In this document: positions 11,927-23,396 of the stretch, piece by piece
How positions within the stretch are numbered: position 1 is the first letter of the stretch
Layout: each line of letters begins with the position of its first letter
From: Candidatus Gillettellia adelgis
GTDB taxonomy: Bacteria > Pseudomonadota > Gammaproteobacteria > Enterobacterales > Enterobacteriaceae
Reading direction: 5' to 3'
Assembly: GCA_020541285.1 (NCBI GenBank)
Contig: CP047043.1
Location: forward strand, 248,001-312,000
Length of the DNA stretch: 64,000 bases
Program-made: the position numbers and the translations under genes
Notes under the pieces: model-generated
Told to the model about the DNA's origin: nothing
The model's database searches: none
What the model saw: only the letters and a program-made list of their open reading frames with translations

Positions 11927-13294
11927 ATGATTCCAGAAAAACTGCACGATTTTATCGTAGTAGCTAAGTTTGGTGGCACAAGTGTTGCGGACTTTACAGC
12001 CATGAATTGCAGTGCTGATTTAGTACTTGCTAATCCTAGCATACGTCTAGTAGTATTATCTGCTTCGTCTAAAATTACGAATTTACTGATAGCTCTAGCT
12101 GAAGGTTGTAGCGCTAATAAACGTAACCATTGGATTGATGAAATTCGCCACATTCAATATGTTATTCTTGAGTGCCTAAAGGCATCAGATAGTTGTCGTC
12201 AAGAAATAGACCGCATGCTAGAAAGTATTTCTGTTCTCTCAGAAGTTGCATCGTTGACACCTTCCTTAGCTATAACTGACGAGTTGGTTAGTTATGGAGA
12301 ACTCATATCTACTTTATTATTCGTTGAGGTTTTGCGTGTTCGTAATGTGCAGGTGAAATGGTTTGATGTACGAACTATTATGCGTACTGACGATAATTTT
12401 GGCCGAGCGACACCGGATAGCGTTGCATTGCGTAAACTTACTCAAACGCGACTAAAACCATGTTTACAAGAGTCCCTTGTCGTTACTCAGGGTTTTATTG
12501 GTAGCGATCGGCAAGGTCGAACTACTACGTTGGGGCGAGGCGGCAGTGATTACAGTGCCGCATTATTAGGCGAAGCGCTGCATGTGAACCAGATTGATAT
12601 TTGGACAGACGTGCCTGGAATATATACTACTGATCCGCATGTGGTATCGGTAGCGAAGCGTATTGATAGTATTACTTTTGAAGAAGCGGCGGAAATGGCT
12701 AACTTTGGTGCTAAAGTATTGCACCCAGCAACCCTGTTACCAGCGATGCGTAGCGATATTTCGGTATTTGTGGGTTCCAGTAAAGAACCCGCTTCCGGCG
12801 GAACGTTAGTATGTAATACCATTCAGAATCCGCCATTATTTCGTGCACTAACATTACGTCATCAACAAACCCTGTTAATGCTACACAGCTTAAATATGTT
12901 GCATGCACATGGGTTTTTAGCGGAAGTGTTTAATATTCTGGCGCGACATAATATTTCAGTTGACTTAATCACTACTTCAGAAGTGAGCATAGCTCTCACA
13001 ATAGATACCACAACTTCTACATCTGTTAGCAGAACACCCTTAACGAGATCATTGTTAACCGAACTGTCTACATTGTGTCGAACAGAAGTAGAAGAAAACC
13101 TTGCATTGGTGGCGTTAATAGGTAATAAATTATTGCAAGCGTGTGGTGTAGGTAATCAAGTATTTAGCGTACTTAATGCATTTAACATTCGAATGATCTG
13201 CTATGGTGCAAGCAATTATAACTTATGTTTCTTGGTGCCTAGTAATAATGCCGAGGAGGTCATACGTATCTTACATTATCATCTCTTTGAGTAA
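11927..13294 (+). CDS. lysC: Lysine-sensitive aspartokinase III
   Basis: LysC phosphorylates aspartate, the first step towards lysine, threonine, methionine and diaminopimelate. The product has the N-terminal kinase motif VAKFGGTSVADF and the internal TTLGRGGSDYSAALL. Two C-terminal ACT domains follow (HNISVDLITTSEVS and FNIRMICYGASNYNLCFLV), so lysine feedback is probably kept. It aligns end to end with the 449-residue E. coli enzyme. An ATG at 11915 is also in frame. 11927 is preferred because it has a GAG element at suitable distance and leaves less extra N-terminus; it gives 455 residues. The space after pgi is too short for the lysine riboswitch that precedes lysC in E. coli. Transcription therefore probably comes from pgi. 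Confidence 0.94.
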   Translation: MIPEKLHDFIVVAKFGGTSVADFTAMNCSADLVLANPSIRLVVLSASSKITNLLIALAEGCSANKRNHWIDEIRHIQYVILECLKASDSCRQEIDRMLESISVLSEVASLTPSLAITDELVSYGELISTLLFVEVLRVRNVQVKWFDVRTIMRTDDNFGRATPDSVALRKLTQTRLKPCLQESLVVTQGFIGSDRQGRTTTLGRGGSDYSAALLGEALHVNQIDIWTDVPGIYTTDPHVVSVAKRIDSITFEEAAEMANFGAKVLHPATLLPAMRSDISVFVGSSKEPASGGTLVCNTIQNPPLFRALTLRHQQTLLMLHSLNMLHAHGFLAEVFNILARHNISVDLITTSEVSIALTIDTTTSTSVSRTPLTRSLLTELSTLCRTEVEENLALVALIGNKLLQACGVGNQVFSVLNAFNIRMICYGASNYNLCFLVPSNNAEEVIRILHYHLFE

Positions 13295-14929
13295 GTCATT
13301 ACTTCCTCTCTAGGTGTAAATGTTTATGCAAGATATTTTTTAGTATGGGTATAGTGTTTACTAAGCTAAATATTAATGTCTTCTCAATCTATTATAGGAT
13401 AACAGAAATTATCATGTAAAGGTATAAGGAATATCGCCAGACTTATTGGTCATTTCAAATGATGTAACTTTAAGGTGATCAAGCGATTGTTACTAAACCT
13501 CAAAGAGATTATACAATTTTAAATAGTCACTAATTCATTTATAATAAATTTATTAAACAATTCTAGATACTGGACACTTTAAAAATATAACCTTCATTTA
13601 TATGGTTTTTTTAGATGTTGATTCCAGCGGATATTCTCAATGATATAACTGGATAAAATGTGTCTGATTCTGATTGCGTTATTCAATATAATTTAGTGCA
13701 GGAAGATTATAACGTTGTCGACAGTGTATCTAGAGCTATCAGAATGATATCTATTAAATTTATACTCATGGTGTTAATCATCGCACTTGTCAGTCATCAA
13801 ATGCTGCCTTACAAATATAAATTTAGCAAAAACTTAATATTTAATTTCTGTATGACTATTATAGCGAACTCGCACAGTGTGTTGAATTCTATACAGAGGG
13901 GCCGGGTCATGTATGTTTAATTCAGTGAACCATGGATGGTTCTGTAATTGAGTGTTAGACATATGTGGCCCTATAATCTAGTGGCGAGGATGATGTTGCT
14001 TTAAGAAGGTTCAATGCTTGATTACAACACATTGATGATTAGGAAGGCTGTATAATCGTTCTGTTTAGAATAAAGTTATAGCCATCATGGCACCCTCTCT
14101 AATAATCTTTAGAACATTCCTCCAAATATTGTAATATTATTGCATCATACCAGGTACAACCAAAGGGATTACTAATAAAAGTACAATTAATAAAGTGGTA
14201 CTTGAAAAACGCATGAAGATAGTAGGTGCTATTACAATAGACTTATTAGGAGTTTGTGCTCATAAATTTTATTCTAATTCGCTAGAGCGTCAATATAAAA
14301 TTATTACTTAATACGATTAGTACATTAGTTATACCGAAGGTTGCATTTTACCTTAGCGTGCTTACGTGACTTAATCACTTACTGAGGTAAGTGCTATGGT
14401 GGAATAGTTACACGACTTACGCGACTAGATAGCACGGTATATCTTAAAGTATATAATTGTATTATAGATATTGCATTTTAAATAAATCAGAGTGATTTCT
14501 TCATGATAAGTTACATAAAATTGACTATCATGAGCTAGTTATCAACCCCTTTTTTTAAGGGCTCACTTTTGTAGAAAAAAGCATATTAAATGAATTCCTG
14601 GTTAATTGATTGTTTTATGCAATTTTAATTTACTTTCAGTGTTACAGTGACATCTTAATAACATTAATACTCGATAACTATATTATAAGAGAAGCACCGT
14701 AAGTTATTGGAATTTATAAAATATTACTACTGTAGATACAAGCGAATCGAAACAATAATAATGCCAGATTATTCTAGTATATTTTGGAAAAGATCATCAC
14801 TTATTCTAAAAATATAATTAAATGAGCATTTAAGCTTTGTGCAAGAATAATTTTAAATTCTAATATAAAGTATATTTTTTCTCAAAAAATATCTACATTA
14901 TTAGAGTATATACAGTATTTATCTAAATT
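13295..14929. other. 1.6 kb non-coding stretch between lysC and aroP
   Basis: No intact gene is seen. In E. coli ampE converges on aroP from this side. An 86-codon plus-strand frame starting with GTG at 13660 encodes one hydrophobic segment (FILMVLIIALV), faintly like the C-terminal membrane segment of AmpE. It sits over 1 kb from aroP and the match is too weak to name it. A short hairpin around 14545-14565 (CCCTT/AAGGG) has no clear terminator context. Confidence 0.55.
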
Positions 14930-16297
14930 TTAACATTTAGCAATGCGGGTGCTATACTTCTTTATAGTATAACCAATAATTAGGATTACCATCCATACTG
15001 GGAGTAGTAATACTGAAATTTGTATACTCGGTGTTAGATACATAATGACTAAAATAAAAACCATAAACATCAGACATAAATAATTGCTGAACGGATGCCA
15101 GAATGCTTTGAACTGAGGTTTAATACCTTCACGGTTTTTAGCTGCACGAAATTTTAGATGCGCTAAGCTAATCATCGCCCAATTTATTACGAGTGCTGAT
15201 ACTACTAGTGCCATGAATAATTTAAAAGCACGTTCAGGGATTAAGTAGTTAATTAAAATGCACAATGCAGTAGCGATACCAGAAATTCCGATAGCGAGGA
15301 TCGGCACGCCACGGTCATCAACTTTTAGTAAACTTTTTAGCCCATTTCCTTGCTGCGCTAGGCCGTATAACATACGACTGTTACAGTATACACAACTGTT
15401 ATATACTGACAGCGCTGCAGTTAGTACGACGACATTTAGCATAGTCGCAACTAGTTTGCTGTCTAACGCATGAAAGATGAGTACAAAAGGACTGTTACCT
15501 TCGACTATTTTTTTCCAAGGGTAGAGTGATAATAACACTGTCAGTGAGCCGATATAAAAAATAAGGATACGGTAGATAACCTGATGGGTAGTAATTGGAA
15601 TGCTTTTTTTTGGGTTCTCAGCTTCCGCTGCGGTAATGCCGACCAATTCAAGACCACCGAATGAAAACATTATTACCGCCATCGCCATTGTTAACCCTCT
15701 GCCGCCATTTGGTAAAAAACCACCTTGCTTCCATAGATTAGTGAAGGTAGCTTCTGGGCCACCCATGCCACTCAGTAGTAAATAGATACCAAATATGATC
15801 ATGCCCATTATAGCAACGACTTTAATGATAGATAACCAGAACTCTATCTCACCATAGATCTTAACATTTGCTAGGTTAATAGCATTAATCAGTAAGAAGA
15901 ACACAGCGGCAGAAATCCAAGTGGGGATATCTGGCCACCAATATTGTACATAGATACCAACTGCTGTAAGTTCTGCCATCGCTACTAATACGTAAAGCAC
16001 CCAGTAGTTCCAGCCGGACGCAAAGCCAGCAAAATGACCCCAGTATTTATATGAAAAATGGCTAAAGGAACCGGCTACTGGCTCTTCTACTACCATTTCA
16101 CCTAGTTGTCGCATAATTAGAAACGCAATAAAACCGCCAATAGCATACCCTAAAATCACTGAAGGACCAGCCATTTTTATGGTTTGAGAAATACCGAGAA
16201 ACAATCCCGTACCAACTGCGCCACCTAAAGAAATAAGTTGTATATGACGATTTTTCAAGCCACGTTTTAGCTGATTGCCATATTCTTTACCGTCCAT
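14930..16297 (-). CDS. aroP: Aromatic amino-acid permease (Phe/Tyr/Trp:H+ symporter)
   Basis: AroP is an inner-membrane transporter of the APC superfamily that imports phenylalanine, tyrosine and tryptophan. The 455-residue product matches E. coli AroP (457) from the N-terminus (QLKRGLKNRHIQLI) through GFIAFLIMRQLGEMVVEEP, GFASGWNYWVLYVLVAM and SVYNSCVYCNSRMLYGLAQ. This pattern is AroP rather than the related LysP or PheP. About twelve hydrophobic membrane segments are evident. An AAGAGG ribosome binding site lies 7 bases before the ATG. The position, divergent from aceEF-lpd, is that of E. coli, where pdhR lies in between; pdhR is missing here. No obvious TyrR box is seen. Retention suggests uptake of aromatic amino acids from the host or a co-symbiont. 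Confidence 0.93.
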   Translation of the reverse strand: MDGKEYGNQLKRGLKNRHIQLISLGGAVGTGLFLGISQTIKMAGPSVILGYAIGGFIAFLIMRQLGEMVVEEPVAGSFSHFSYKYWGHFAGFASGWNYWVLYVLVAMAELTAVGIYVQYWWPDIPTWISAAVFFLLINAINLANVKIYGEIEFWLSIIKVVAIMGMIIFGIYLLLSGMGGPEATFTNLWKQGGFLPNGGRGLTMAMAVIMFSFGGLELVGITAAEAENPKKSIPITTHQVIYRILIFYIGSLTVLLSLYPWKKIVEGNSPFVLIFHALDSKLVATMLNVVVLTAALSVYNSCVYCNSRMLYGLAQQGNGLKSLLKVDDRGVPILAIGISGIATALCILINYLIPERAFKLFMALVVSALVINWAMISLAHLKFRAAKNREGIKPQFKAFWHPFSNYLCLMFMVFILVIMYLTPSIQISVLLLPVWMVILIIGYTIKKYSTRIAKC

Positions 16298-19091
16298 AAA
16301 TCAAACCTCTTGTTATTGCAGAATGACTTATATTGTATGAATAGTGGTTAGGATACCTGTTTTATTTATGGCATGATAGTGCTTAATTTTTCTGGATCAC
16401 TATAAATTATAAAAAATAATATTCTGTATAATAGTTGACATTTTATTTGTGATGTTAGTGTTTAATAGTATAAGGAACAAAACAACAAACAATATACTTT
16501 AATATTAATTCTTATGTACTAAATAATGTAGCTGACGTGAGATATATTGTCAGGTTCATATATATTAATATATCTTATGCATCCTACATTTTCACTGAGT
16601 AGGCTGAAAAAATAATGATAGATCGTATCTTTACGCGAAGGGTGCGGATTTTGACTCAATTCCAGCACTATTTTAATGGTTTTTAGTTAATGATACTTCT
16701 CTCGTAACCTCTTTGAACTTTGAAATATAATAATTATATACACTATAATTTAGCACGTTACGGAGAAATAACAATGTTGTCGATCCCTGAAAAAAGGAGA
16801 TACGAGTAAGTACTTGAATGAGCAAAAATTACTAAAATACAACTTATAGTATCCGCTGGTATACATTAAGTAAACTGCCAGCTAGGAGCGGATATGGTGT
16901 AATATCCTGGGTGTTATTTTTAATAGACATTATGCGGTATATTAAAATATTAGAATTATTCATCTGATCCAGTGATCATCATATTTTAATGTCTGGCAGT
17001 AAGAATAGATTTTGCTTAATAATTTTAATTAAGAGTAGGTAATGTGATATATAGAAAATATAGTGTATTTTACCGGAAAAACTGCAATGCAATGACATAA
17101 CGGTTGTTGCGTCTTTATTTTTGCTTGCATGATTGTATCAGGTTTAGACATGGTCGGAAGACACAGGGTAACAAAACTAACTATCTATTAATAGCGCTCG
17201 GTTTCTGTCAGTACTGTGCCATAGAAAACTGCTTTATTAAGGATAAGATATTCGTGGTGTTATCGAGTAAGTTTATAACAGAATAAGTGATGTTTTTATT
17301 AGAACACTATATTTTCAGATTGCCGTCTTAGTGATATTTTTAACTTTAGTGTGTTCATAATGTGCACAGAGATATAACAATTTCTAGCGTTTTGCTCTTT
17401 TAGTTTTTTCAAAAAGTATTTAGTGATCTTGTAATGTTTATTACTTGTATGAGCTATATGCTTTTAATGAACAAAACCAGCTCATTATCTTAGTAATTTA
17501 TTAGTCTGCTTAATAATAGTCTGTATGCTTAATGCACAAACATTAATTAGATGATTAGTAAATTTTTCATTCTTTATTTTCTTTAGTCGCTCTGACTATA
17601 ATGTTATTTCTAGCTTATTATTAAGTAAGTGTTTTCGAGTCTGCCAATACATGAAAATCTCACATGAAAAATAACATTAACTATATATTTGTAGGCTAAC
17701 ACTACAAGTTAGCAAACCATTCTAATGCGTATATATGTTTTTATGTCAAGACATTTGTGACAGAGCAGTTTAAATGTTTTTTCTCGTGCTAAATTTTACT
17801 GTCATAGTTATAAAACAAAGTTTGTTTGTAAACAAGAAAGTAGTTTTAATAACTAAAGTATGACCATGTATGAAGACTAGGATAATTCGGATAATTTAGA
17901 TAGCGTTTTATCTCGTTGCATCATATGAATATATAGGATAACTTGTAAGTGCCATTACTAATGAAATTCGTATGCTTTTCAGAAAAGAAATCACTTGTAT
18001 TATACAGGACGTTTCGTCAAACCTATTCGATACTATGAACCTTTCACTACAATACTTCACTTAGAGAGCACATAGTGTTCCTTAGAAGAGTGTATTTTAT
18101 TAGGTAAGCTAGAGAAATTGTTTTATGTTGACATTTTTCTCTAAAAACTGGTAAGTAGTTAGAATTTTAAAGGCTTTCATTAGACATCAGAAAGTCAACA
18201 TATATGTGGCATGAGCTGAAAGAAATACGGGGTCTTCTAGCCTTCAGTGACCTCTTTTTTATCTATCTAGCGTTGAAATTTGATCTAATAAATGCGCTAT
18301 ATATCTGTAAGATATAGTTGTTCGTGATATAACGTGACATGGTATTAACAAATGTTAGATGTGTATTCTTAAATGCTATAGTTTGTAGGTATTTTGGAAT
18401 ATGTATGATTTTAATGCTAGGCTTAACTTATTACATAGTAAAAATTGCGACAATAAGCACTGATTGTAATATAATATTATGTTACTGACTATAAAAGTTA
18501 ACAGCTAATTCTGTAATGAAGTATAAAAAAACTAAAAAATCTGTTCGATCTGTAGAATAGTAGAATATTAGACGGAGTATATCATTGTCATCCCAGAATT
18601 TTAAGGGATTATGTTGTATATTCCTGCACAAGATATATGCAGCTGATGTCATTATTTTATGATTATAAAAGAAGTCTTAGTGGCTCTTATTTTGGAGTGT
18701 AATCGACACCAGAACGTCATGGCATTTTTAACAGTGCAACACCCAGAACGACTCTCTTTAGAGTACAGTTATATAAAAAGTAAACCTAAGATGCTATGGT
18801 TGTGATTTTTCGGTTGTATATGTATCAGTGTTTTCTTTCTTACTCTAGTGATATATTTAGGTAAACTGTTAGGGATGCATGAATTGCATCCCTAAAATTC
18901 ACTTGCATCTAATAACAAATGCTATGAATATCAGTGTCTGACAATTCTATTACCGCATTGCTATCTTTCTGGAATATGCAAAAAGATGCGTATAGTTAAG
19001 TTTTTACATTAACTGCACAGCCAGTCTTCCTATATTGTATAAAAATAGGCTCCGGCGCTTAACAAACACTTAGACAGAGAAGGAATACACC
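16298..19091. other. 2.8 kb non-coding stretch where pdhR is expected
   Basis: In E. coli the divergent region between aroP and aceE contains pdhR, the pyruvate-responsive GntR-family repressor of the pdh operon. No frame resembling a GntR helix-turn-helix is visible on the plus strand. The longest open frame (17104-17286, 60 codons) is unrecognisable. A perfect hairpin at 18869-18895 lies about 200 bases before aceE. A GAGAAGGA ribosome binding site precedes aceE. No PdhR operator (ATTGGT...ACCAAT) was found near aceE. Confidence 0.6.
18869..18895. repeat. Perfect 11-base inverted repeat upstream of aceE
   Basis: Arms 18869-18879 (TTAGGGATGCA) and 18885-18895 are exact reverse complements around a 5-base loop. 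They are more G+C-rich than their surroundings. It lies about 200 bases upstream of aceE, where the pdhR-aceE junction would be. There is no T-run, so a terminator role is unproven; it may be a leader hairpin or an operator. Confidence 0.55.
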
Positions 19092-21755
19092 ATGCTACAA
19101 CATCTAACTAATGATGTGGATCCATTAGAAACTTTCGATTGGCTGCAGGCCATCGAATCGGTCATTAGTGAAGAAGGTGTTGAGCGCGCTGTGTTTTTAA
19201 TTGAGCAGTTATTAGGGGTGGTTCGTGGGTGCGGTGTTAACGTAGTGGGTAATTCTGTATGTCAGAATTACATTAATACTATTTCCGTAGAGGATGAACC
19301 ACCTTATCCAGGAGATCTAGCTCTGGAACGCCGTATTCGTTCAGCTGTCCGTTGGAACGCTATTATAATGATTCTTCGTGCTTCTAAGAAACATTTAGAG
19401 CTAGGTGGTCACATGGCATCTTTCCAGTCTTTTGCGACATTTTACGAAGTATGTTTTAACCACTTCTTTCGTGCTCGAAATAAAAAAGATGGCGGAGATT
19501 TGGTTTACTTTCAAGGACATATCTCACCGGGTATTTATGCACGCGCCTTCCTTGAAGGCCGTCTTACCTTAGAACAAATGAATAACTTCCGCCAAGAAGT
19601 TTATGGGGCAGGATTGTCTGCTTATCCACATCCAAAATTAATGCCAGCTTTCTGGCAATTTCCGACTGTCTCGATGGGTTTGGGAGCAATCTGTGCGATT
19701 TATCAAGCTAAGTTCTTAAAGTATTTGAATAATCGGGGTTTAAAGGATACCTCAGAACAAACTGTATATGCTTTCTTAGGTGATGGCGAGATGGATGAAC
19801 CAGAGTCGAAAGGTGCACTCACAATTGCCGCCCGTGAAAACCTAGATAATCTGGTGTTTGTTATTAACTGTAATCTCCAGCGTTTAGATGGACCGGTTAC
19901 TGGTAACGGTAAGATAATTAACGAATTAGAAGACGTCTTCGTTGGAGCAGGCTGGCAAGTGCTAAAAGTAATTTGGGGTGGTCGTTGGGATACATTACTA
20001 AGTAAAGATACTAGCGGTAAGTTAATCCAACTAATGAATGAGACGCTAGATGGTGACTACCAAACTTTTAAATCTAAAGACGGTGCGTACGTACGTCAGC
20101 ATTTCTTTGGTCGTTACTTAGAAACTCAATCGTTAGTTCAGGACATGACCGACGACGAAATTTGGGCATTAAATCGCGGAGGTCATGATCCAAAAAAAGT
20201 CTTTTCTGCATTAAAAAAAGCACAGGATACCCAAGGTAAACCTACGGTCATTTTGGCTCATACTATTAAAGGTTATGGTATGGGGGAAATGGTAGAAGGT
20301 AAAAATGTTTCTCACCAAGTTAAGAATATGAATATGTTAGGGATTCAGAAATTCCGAGATCGTTTTAACATACCGGTTTCTGATATTGATATTGAAAAAT
20401 TACCATATATTTTTTTCGAAAAAAATACTCCAGAATATCAGTATTTGCATGAACGCCGTCAAGCCTTAAAAGGATATCTACCAAGTCGTTTGCTAGAGTT
20501 TACCCAAAAGCTAAAATTACCAGATTTAAAGGATTTCAACTCATTACTAGAAGCGCAAGGAAAAGCAATCTCTACAACTATAGCCTTTGTGCGTGCTTTG
20601 AACGTAATGCTAAAGAATCAGTCAATAAAAGATCGCATAGTACCTATCGTAGCCGACGAAGCGCGTACTTTTGGTATGGAGGGTCTGTTTCGTCAGATTG
20701 GCATTTATAGCCCTCATGGCCAGAAATATACTCCACAAGATCGTGAACAAGTTGCATATTATAAAGAAGATAAGCAAGGTCAAATCTTGCAGGAAGGTAT
20801 TAATGAACTAGGTGCAGCGGCTTCTTGGTTGGCGTCTGCAACCTCCTATAGCACTAACGATCTACCTATGATTCCGTTTTATATCTACTATTCAATGTTT
20901 GGTTTTCAGCGTATCGGTGATCTATGTTGGGCGGCAGGGGATCAACAAGCGCGTGGTTTTCTAATTGGTGGTACTTCAGGTAGAACAACTTTAAACGGTG
21001 AAGGCTTACAACATGGCGACGGTCATAGCCATATTCAATCTTTAACGATTCCGAATTGTATTTCTTACGATCCAGCTTATGCTTATGAGGTAGCTGTAAT
21101 TATGCATGATGGTTTATTACGCATGTATGGTGATGCACCTGAAAATATTTATTACTATTTGAGTACGCTCAACGAAAATTACTTTATGCCAGCAATGCCG
21201 CATAATGCGGAAGAAGGTATTCGTAAAGGAATTTATAAGTTAGAGACCATAGACGGAAGAATAGGTAAAGTACAGTTATTGGGTTCTGGTGCTATCTTGC
21301 GACATGTGCGTAATGCGGCAAAGATTTTAGCGACAAATTACGGTATAGGCTCTGATACGTATAGCGTGACCTCTTTTACTGAATTAGCACGTAATGGACA
21401 GGACTGTGAGCGTTGGAATATGCTGCATCCTACTGAAACGCCACATGTACCTTATATTGCTCAAGTAATCAATGATACGCCAGTAATAGCAGCCACCGAT
21501 TATATGAAATTATTCGCAGAGCAGGTGCGCGCTTATATTCCAGTGAGCGATTATTTTGTACTAGGTACTGATGGTTTTGGTCGTTCAGACAGTCGTAAAA
21601 ATCTGCGTGATCACTTTGAAGTAGATGAATTTTATATAGTGCTTGCTGTTTTAAGTGTATTAGCAAAACGTGGTGAAATTGCAGTACTGATAGTTGCTGA
21701 TGCAATTAAAAAATTTAATATCAACCCAGAAAAAATTAACCCGCGTTTAGCATAA
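19092..21755 (+). CDS. aceE: Pyruvate dehydrogenase E1 component
   Basis: AceE is the thiamine-diphosphate-dependent E1 of the pyruvate dehydrogenase complex; it decarboxylates pyruvate and acetylates the lipoyl groups of AceF. The product is 887 residues, exactly the E. coli length. The ThDP site [10 protein letters not shown]...[11 protein letters not shown] is intact (from about residue 231). So are the active-site His of RQHFFGRY, the ThDP-activating Glu of [12 protein letters not shown] and the GEGLQH segment that carries the catalytic Glu and His. A GAGAAGGA ribosome binding site lies just upstream of the ATG. aceF follows after 13 bases. Transcription is likely from a promoter close to the gene, since pdhR is gone. 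Confidence 0.98.
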   Translation: MLQHLTNDVDPLETFDWLQAIESVISEEGVERAVFLIEQLLGVVRGCGVNVVGNSVCQNYINTISVEDEPPYPGDLALERRIRSAVRWNAIIMILRASKKHLELGGHMASFQSFATFYEVCFNHFFRARNKKDGGDLVYFQGHISPGIYARAFLEGRLTLEQMNNFRQEVYGAGLSAYPHPKLMPAFWQFPTVSMGLGAICAIYQAKFLKYLNNRGLKDTSEQTVYAFLGDGEMDEPESKGALTIAARENLDNLVFVINCNLQRLDGPVTGNGKIINELEDVFVGAGWQVLKVIWGGRWDTLLSKDTSGKLIQLMNETLDGDYQTFKSKDGAYVRQHFFGRYLETQSLVQDMTDDEIWALNRGGHDPKKVFSALKKAQDTQGKPTVILAHTIKGYGMGEMVEGKNVSHQVKNMNMLGIQKFRDRFNIPVSDIDIEKLPYIFFEKNTPEYQYLHERRQALKGYLPSRLLEFTQKLKLPDLKDFNSLLEAQGKAISTTIAFVRALNVMLKNQSIKDRIVPIVADEARTFGMEGLFRQIGIYSPHGQKYTPQDREQVAYYKEDKQGQILQEGINELGAAASWLASATSYSTNDLPMIPFYIYYSMFGFQRIGDLCWAAGDQQARGFLIGGTSGRTTLNGEGLQHGDGHSHIQSLTIPNCISYDPAYAYEVAVIMHDGLLRMYGDAPENIYYYLSTLNENYFMPAMPHNAEEGIRKGIYKLETIDGRIGKVQLLGSGAILRHVRNAAKILATNYGIGSDTYSVTSFTELARNGQDCERWNMLHPTETPHVPYIAQVINDTPVIAATDYMKLFAEQVRAYIPVSDYFVLGTDGFGRSDSRKNLRDHFEVDEFYIVLAVLSVLAKRGEIAVLIVADAIKKFNINPEKINPRLA

Positions 21756-21768
21756 GAGGTACGGGATA

Positions 21769-23040
21769 ATGTTTATCGAAATCAAGGTACCTGACATCGG
21801 TGAAGATGAAGTGGAAATCACCGATATCATGGTGAAGGTTGGCGATCAAGTTGCCGCTGAACAATCGTTGATCACTGTAGAAGGCGATAAAGCATCTATG
21901 GAAGTTCCTGCACCAATTGCTGGTACGGTACAAGAGATTCGCATTAAATCTGGTGACAAAGTGAAAACCGGTTTTTTAATTATGATCTTTACCGTACACG
22001 CTATAACGTTAACCAATGCCACATCTGTTCTAAATACAGAAGTTGAAACACTATTAACTAAGAAATCCGTTGATACGACTACATCCAATACGCATATTGA
22101 TAATCAAAACAGATGTACTAAAAATGCTTCATATGTCCATGCGACTCCGGTTGTTCGTCGTTTAGCGCGTGAATTTGGTATCAATCTAGAACAAATCAAA
22201 GGTTCTGGTCGTAAATGTCGCATATTGCGCGAAGATGTACAAGCATATGTGAAAAAATTAGCACAACATGCAAATACTATACCAATAGCTACTCTAGAAA
22301 GTACGAAGGCATGGCCAAAAGTAGATTTTGGTAAGTTCGGTGAGATTGAAGAAATCGATGTGGGGCATATTCAGAGAGTGTCTGGTGCTAATTTAAGCCG
22401 AAACTGGAGAATGATTCCGCATGTGACTCACTTTGATAAAATTGATATCACCGATCTGGAGGTATTTCGTAAGAAACAAAACAAAGACGCAGCTAAACAT
22501 AATCTAGGTATAAAGTTAACGCCGGTGGTGTTTATTATGAAAGCTACAGCAGTCGCTTTGGAGAAGATGCCACGCTTTAATAGTTCGCTCTCTGAAAACG
22601 GACAAAAGCTGATCCTAAAAAAATACACAAACATTGGTGTGGCAGTTGATACACTCAATGGTTTAGTAGTGCCAGTATTTAAAGATGTAAATAAAAAAAG
22701 CATTACTGAGCTATCGCGTGAGCTAACAGCTGCGATTAAAAAATCGCATGATGGCCAACTAACTATAAAAGATATGCAGGGTTGCTGTTTTACTATATCT
22801 AGTCTAGGTGCGCTTGGGACAACTCATTTTACACCGATTATTAACGCTCCAGAAGTGGCGATTCTAGGTGTTTCTAAATGTAATATAGAGCCGGTTTGGA
22901 ATGGTACAGAGTTTATGCTACGTCTTATAATGCCAATATCACTTTCTTTTGATCACCGTGTAATCAACGGTGCTGATGGTGCACGTTTTATTACTATTGT
23001 TAATAATATGTTGTCTGATATTCGCTGTTTAGTAATGTAA
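21769..23040 (+). CDS. aceF: Dihydrolipoamide acetyltransferase (E2), single lipoyl domain
   Basis: AceF forms the PDH core and moves acetyl groups to CoA. The 423-residue product has one lipoyl domain (residues 1-76, lipoyl Lys41 in [11 protein letters not shown]), a short Asn/Thr/Ser-rich linker, a peripheral-subunit-binding domain (about 123-165, [18 protein letters not shown]) and the catalytic domain (about 185-423). E. coli AceF has three lipoyl domains and 630 residues, so two domains and the Ala/Pro-rich linkers have been lost. In the catalytic motif HxxxDG, His396 is present but the Asp is Asn400 ([11 protein letters not shown], codon AAC at 22966-22968). This may lower activity. AAGAGG precedes the ATG. 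The rest of the catalytic domain matches E. coli closely, so the gene is presumably functional. Confidence 0.96.
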   Translation: MFIEIKVPDIGEDEVEITDIMVKVGDQVAAEQSLITVEGDKASMEVPAPIAGTVQEIRIKSGDKVKTGFLIMIFTVHAITLTNATSVLNTEVETLLTKKSVDTTTSNTHIDNQNRCTKNASYVHATPVVRRLAREFGINLEQIKGSGRKCRILREDVQAYVKKLAQHANTIPIATLESTKAWPKVDFGKFGEIEEIDVGHIQRVSGANLSRNWRMIPHVTHFDKIDITDLEVFRKKQNKDAAKHNLGIKLTPVVFIMKATAVALEKMPRFNSSLSENGQKLILKKYTNIGVAVDTLNGLVVPVFKDVNKKSITELSRELTAAIKKSHDGQLTIKDMQGCCFTISSLGALGTTHFTPIINAPEVAILGVSKCNIEPVWNGTEFMLRLIMPISLSFDHRVINGADGARFITIVNNMLSDIRCLVM

Positions 23041-23396
23041 TGACAGTAAAATACATTACTGTTATATCCTTATTGCATTAATATCAATTGCATCGGACGT
23101 TAAATTATTACATTTATTATACAATAATTTTAACAAGATATTAGTCAGTTAGTAAATAATACAGACATCAATATAAATAGCGTTTACACTGGTTCTCTAT
23201 CTGAATGTAAAATGAGAGCTATATATCTATTGAAGCTGCCATTAGCAAATCGTTGAAATATACCAGAACAGATGATGTGAAGGTAACTTGCAACAAGATT
23301 GGTATAAAATGAATATAGTCAATAAGACTTTCAGCGTAAAAAGATAAAAGGTCGGGGCAATAAAAACTATCCCTGATAATTAATGCAGAGGTGGTC
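23041..23396. other. aceF-lpd intergenic region, 356 bases
   Basis: No gene is present. In E. coli the aceF-lpd spacer is of similar size and contains the separate lpd promoter, so this spacer may keep a promoter. No clear -35/-10 pair could be assigned by eye. An AGAGG ribosome binding site at about 23387-23391 serves lpd. Confidence 0.6.

Noticed and set aside
13660-13920. 86-codon plus-strand frame with one hydrophobic segment, faintly like the AmpE C-terminus
   Set aside because: Similarity is limited to a generic membrane segment. It lies more than 1 kb from aroP although ampE directly abuts aroP in E. coli. Not enough to name.
14930-16297. First impression of the permease as LysP because it is near lysC
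   Set aside because: Sequence follows AroP throughout (QLKRGLKNRHIQLI, SVYNSCVYCNSRML), and the location next to aceE is that of aroP.
17104-17286. 60-codon frame between aroP and aceE, considered as a pdhR remnant
   Set aside because: No GntR helix-turn-helix pattern such as PPERELA is visible; treated as chance.
20997-21035. AceE HEDGHSH motif changed to HGDGHSH as an active-site loss
   Set aside because: The catalytic Glu and His of GEGLQH are retained, and the changed position varies among homologous E1 enzymes.
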